Positions 40,318 through 43,235 of a stretch of DNA of 43,235 nt are shown in pieces. Position numbers and translations under genes: made by a program. The notes beneath the pieces were generated by a model. That model searched no databases and had not been told where the DNA came from. It saw nothing but the letters and a program-made list of their open reading frames with translations. Numbering within the stretch: the stretch's first letter is position 1; each line of letters starts with the position of its first letter. This DNA is from a virus: the IMG/VR virus record IMGVR_UViG_3300027782_000147, positions 1 to 43,235 of that record; one strand, given 5' to 3'.

Positions 40318-41312
40318 TAGGCAGTCTTGTATTTAGTAATGCAGTATCTTCCATAACCACCACCATTAATGTTTCCAGTTCCACCAAGACCAGTAACAAT
40401 GGCTTTAGATGTAAATGCTGTTCCAGCAGGGATTATAAGAGTACTATACGCATAAGAAAAAGTGTTTTCATAGCCTAAATAAACATAGAGTGTCTCAATG
40501 TCGTCCCCTTGAATATAAGTAGAAGGAGCAATATAAATTGTAGGTTTCGCTCCTGCTCCAGCATCACCATTTTTGACACCAAAATTAACAACCCAGATTT
40601 CGTCAGACGGTTTTGTGTATACAGACCAAAGACCTGTTGAGGAATTATAACCTCCATTAACAACTTCATACATACCGTAAACAGGCGTACCGTTATATTG
40701 GATAGCACCTGTGATATTTACAGTACCATCAAATGTTGCAGAGCCGCTTGTAACACCATTAATCCAAGCAGAGCCGCTGTATACCTCAAGGGCGTTAGAA
40801 GTAGTATTAAAACGCAGTTGACCAGCAACAGGGCTGGCAGGGCGTTCAGCCGTAGTACCTGTGGCAATCTTGATTGCACTTGTACCACCCACGCCAGCGG
40901 TGAATGTAGCGTTTCCTGTAAAAGTAGATGTACCTGTTACGGCAAGCGTACCGCCAATAGTCTCGTTTCCAACGATGTTGCTACTGTCAGCCTCAAAAGC
41001 ACCAGCCACATCGAACTTCATAGTAGCCGCAGGGGTCACAACGATGTCAACGCCAGCACCGCCAGTAATGGCAGATGTAGTGACAGGAAGGTTGCTATTA
41101 AGAACATCGCTGACCGTGGGCTTACGGAGAGCCGTAGCAGAGAGGTCGTAGAGCAACACGGAATCGGTAGCGGCAACCGTGTTGGCGGTCATTGCACCTT
41201 GGTCAAGGATAGCCCCAGCAAGCAGGGTAGAAGAGTCAACTAACTGGTTAAGACGAGCACCAGTAACCTGTTCTCCGTTTGTAAAAGTTTCGCCTTTAGA
41301 AATTTGTGGCAT
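40317..41312 (-). CDS. Tail fibre-like protein
   Basis: This 331-aa protein contains a 60-residue start (ETFTNGEQVTGARLNQLVDSS), then Thr/Ser/Gly-rich repeats (TIGGTLAVTGTSTFTGNATF) and ATGTTAERPASPVAGQLRFN, then EVYSGSAW, near residues 150-185, a signature of many phage tail fibre and spike stalks. The rest is beta-rich. Such proteins trimerise and recognise the cell surface. A longer receptor-binding gene was not found, so this may be the main adhesin. It follows the nozzle gene by 2 bases. Confidence 0.75.
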   Translation of the reverse strand: MPQISKGETFTNGEQVTGARLNQLVDSSTLLAGAILDQGAMTANTVAATDSVLLYDLSATALRKPTVSDVLNSNLPVTTSAITGGAGVDIVVTPAATMKFDVAGAFEADSSNIVGNETIGGTLAVTGTSTFTGNATFTAGVGGTSAIKIATGTTAERPASPVAGQLRFNTTSNALEVYSGSAWINGVTSGSATFDGTVNITGAIQYNGTPVYGMYEVVNGGYNSSTGLWSVYTKPSDEIWVVNFGVKNGDAGAGAKPTIYIAPSTYIQGDDIETLYVYLGYENTFSYAYSTLIIPAGTAFTSKAIVTGLGGTGNINGGGYGRYCITKYKTA

Positions 41313-41314
41313 AG

Positions 41315-42928
41315 TTATGTTTTAGATGTGTTTTTCTTCTTCTTAATTGAAGCAAAAATATTTACAGACCTGATAGATGGTCTAAGATTAAGCGTTTGAT
41401 ATTCAAACTGAATGCTTGTACCAGCCTTTCTGATTGGCACTCGTCTAGCAGAGTCTTCAGTGAATTCAGAACCAAAACTGTCAATATCAGTAAGTGTGTC
41501 TGGATTATAAGATTCTGCAACTGTTTTAATTTGTGAACCAGCATCACATACAATTTCTGTTTCTACAGTGCTGTATCGTTTTTCAGTAATTGTCTGAAAC
41601 GAATACTTTCTGGTTTTAAGAATACCTAAAATTGGATTGTGTACAAATGTAGGCGTAAGCGGAAGAGTCAGAGGCAGGTAAAATGGAATCAAAGCATTAC
41701 CTGTAGATGCTCCATATTCATCCCAATCTAATTCTTCCATCAAGAATACGCCTTGGTCGGTGTCTACGCCATACATTCGTCTCTGGTTTCCTTTCTTAGC
41801 CACTACAAAATCAAAGATATCAAATCCAGCAGGGTATGTGTCTACAGACTCCCACTGCTTTAAGATAAAGTTGTACACAAGAATAACATTATTGTCAACA
41901 GAGCCGTCAATTGGGACAGCAAGATAATATCTGTTATTCCAATATGTGGCTGTAGCACGATATGCGTATGTTCTATTAATACGCTGAATCACATCGTCAA
42001 CAGGGGCTGAAATAGGGTCAGCCATAGTAAGCAACTTCATCGACTCAGCAGAGGCTGGCTGAGGCTGGAGAAAGTACACACCATTGTCTGACAGGAAGAA
42101 AACGCCACCACCAGCCTGTACAACAGATTTTCTAGCAGAACATCCAATGTCTGTAGCAAGCGTTCTAACATAAGAGTCAGTAGCAAGACCATCACCAGTA
42201 GAGTATCTGTTAGAACCTACACCAATGTAGAAAATACTGTTACGCATAAACACCAAGAACTCATTTAAAGTCCAAGGAGATACGCCTACAATCTGGTCAT
42301 TAGTTCCGTTGTTTATTGTGAAAGCATCAACAGCATCCCACTTCTCGTAATCCAAGTAATTGCTTACTGAAATTGTGTCGTAATTTCTAAGCGTATTAGT
42401 TTCAGCGTGATGCTTACCAAGCGAAATCAATCTATTTGCATAATATAACAAACCAGATGAATTTATAAATTCGTGACCTAGGGTAGGACTATTAGGCAAT
42501 GCAATTATGGTGACATTCAAATCCCACATTAAAGGACGCTTACTGAAACCTCTAGTAATAAAGACTTTATCAAGAGCAGTTACAACATCACACCCATCCT
42601 GTGTTGTAATTGTTTCTCCAGCAGGAAAAGAAATCTTTGAGGACAGGATTTCTGTTTCTGGATTGTATGTATACAAGCCATCTGTAGTAACGCAAATAAT
42701 GACCTCTTGGCCTCCTGTCGTAATATAAGTACCAACGCCATAAAGCACTTTACCAATAAGAGCACCAAGTGTCTTCCGTTGCATACCCTTACGAACTGTA
42801 GCAACACCTCTATCTAGTCTAAAATTCTGAGACTTAGAAACCATACCAGCAGGTAGAGCACTAGCATTATCACGGCTATTTAAGCCAAGAAATGCAATGT
42901 CTCCGTCCTTCTGGTATTCAATAGGCAT
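41315..42928 (-). CDS. Tail nozzle / tail tubular protein B-like beta-propeller protein
   Basis: This 537-aa protein follows small structural genes in the same order as T7 gp12 relative to gp11, and is beta-rich throughout with repeated strand-turn units (VLYGVGTYITTGGQEVIICV, then TDGLYTYNPETEILSS, and GVYFLQPQP). Beta-propeller blades alternating with WE-D-TYPAGFDIFDF-type loops are typical of podovirus nozzle proteins. These form the tail tip that contacts the fibre and the host. The fibre gene follows directly. No enzymatic motif was seen. Confidence 0.7.
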   Translation of the reverse strand: MPIEYQKDGDIAFLGLNSRDNASALPAGMVSKSQNFRLDRGVATVRKGMQRKTLGALIGKVLYGVGTYITTGGQEVIICVTTDGLYTYNPETEILSSKISFPAGETITTQDGCDVVTALDKVFITRGFSKRPLMWDLNVTIIALPNSPTLGHEFINSSGLLYYANRLISLGKHHAETNTLRNYDTISVSNYLDYEKWDAVDAFTINNGTNDQIVGVSPWTLNEFLVFMRNSIFYIGVGSNRYSTGDGLATDSYVRTLATDIGCSARKSVVQAGGGVFFLSDNGVYFLQPQPASAESMKLLTMADPISAPVDDVIQRINRTYAYRATATYWNNRYYLAVPIDGSVDNNVILVYNFILKQWESVDTYPAGFDIFDFVVAKKGNQRRMYGVDTDQGVFLMEELDWDEYGASTGNALIPFYLPLTLPLTPTFVHNPILGILKTRKYSFQTITEKRYSTVETEIVCDAGSQIKTVAESYNPDTLTDIDSFGSEFTEDSARRVPIRKAGTSIQFEYQTLNLRPSIRSVNIFASIKKKKNTSKT

Positions 42929-43035
42929 TACTGCGAAAAGATAGACAGATACACGGCCTTAATCTTTTCAGACCAGCGAGTGCCGACATAAACGCCACCG
43001 AGGAAGGTGACAGTAATGAGGATAATTGTAATCAT
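42928..43035 (-). CDS. 35-aa membrane mini-protein
   Basis: ATG at 43035 opens 35 codons that end with TAA at 42928 overlapping the nozzle start as TAATG. Residues 1-17 (MITIILITVTFLGGVYV) form one membrane helix, followed by GTRWSEKIKAVYL. The short hydrophobic protein with a coupled stop fits the operon pattern. Coding is likely but not proven; its role is unknown. Confidence 0.55.
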   Translation of the reverse strand: MITIILITVTFLGGVYVGTRWSEKIKAVYLSIFSQ

Positions 43036-43106
43036 AATTTTAAATGGACGGCTTTGTCTTGGATGACCTAGACACGGTTTGTTATGAACGCCCCAAGCCG
43101 ATAAAG

Positions 43107-43235
43107 TTAGTTTGTTGTGATAGTCCAGCCTTTAGAAATAAGGCTTAGGCGTGATGCGTTAGTTGGGCTAACGGCTTGGTTTGTTCCTCCTTGGATTTGA
43201 AGAACACAATTAGTTTTGCCCGTTCCATCAAGATA
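43107..43235 (-). CDS. C-terminal part of the small structural protein cut by the window edge
   Basis: An open minus-strand frame enters at 43235 and stops with TAA at 43107 after 42 residues. It reads VLQIQGGTNQAVSPTNASRL followed by ending ISKGWTITTN. Such an Asn/Thr/Ser-rich beta-type end, with GWTITTN, is common in phage virion proteins. It joins in frame with the left-edge gene 1-204, so the two together are the 110-aa product. The 71 bases to the next start show no feature I could support. Confidence 0.75.
   Translation of the reverse strand, partial: YLDGTGKTNCVLQIQGGTNQAVSPTNASRLSLISKGWTITTN

Noticed and set aside
1-43235. CRISPR array, integrase, repressor or insertion sequence
   Set aside because: I found no regular spacer-repeat array, no tyrosine or serine recombinase motif, no transposase and no CI-type repressor. 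The phage appears virulent and without mobile elements other than the HNH gene.

Overview
The window looks like a whole tailed-phage (Caudoviricetes, podovirus-type) genome, about 43.2 kb, opened inside a gene. The minus-strand gene running off the left edge (68 codons, ends exactly on a codon boundary) continues in frame into the minus-strand gene entering at the right edge (42 codons plus TAA), giving one 110-aa protein if the ends are joined. No integrase, repressor or partition gene was seen, so a virulent life style is likely. A lipoprotein-type spanin and a signal-peptide-bearing muralytic enzyme suggest a Gram-negative host. Start codons almost never follow a Shine-Dalgarno sequence, so the host may be a lineage with SD-independent initiation (Bacteroidota or PVC bacteria are options, not proven).

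Late (virion and lysis) block, all minus strand, read from about 10.3 kb down through the left edge and on from the right edge to 23.7 kb: small genes, tRNA-Thr(UGU), an HNH endonuclease, a glycine-rich 418-aa protein, large terminase, portal, scaffold, major capsid protein, head-tail adaptor, small structural proteins, a beta-propeller-like tail nozzle, a tail-fibre-like protein, three internal-core proteins resembling the T7 gp14/gp15/gp16 series (the last is a 3511-aa giant taking up a quarter of the genome), a holin, two more glycine-rich proteins and a lipoprotein with C-terminal membrane segments, probably a unimolecular spanin.

Middle minus-strand block (10.7-17.1 kb): small, mostly unknown and often acidic or zinc-binding proteins, a DUF932 protein and a gp88-type protein. 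At least two near-identical TATAAT promoters drive it, a strong terminator lies inside it, and its genes are chained by GTGA overlaps. It looks like an early or host-takeover region and is the least explained part of the genome. An HTH protein (possibly the small terminase or a regulator) lies just upstream, divergent from the plus operon.

Plus-strand operon (17.8-23.6 kb): RusA resolvase, RecE-like exonuclease, winged-helix replication initiator, DnaC-like helicase loader, small gene, ERF annealing protein, tRNA-Arg(UCU), secreted lysozyme-like protein, small genes, metallophosphoesterase, HTH protein and a conserved hypothetical. No DNA polymerase, helicase, primase or RNA polymerase was seen, so the phage probably loads the host replisome. 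A roughly 50-bp G-rich block inside the initiator gene is repeated, inverted, in the 414-bp intergenic region at 10.3-10.7 kb. That pair is the best candidate for origin or initiator-binding sites.
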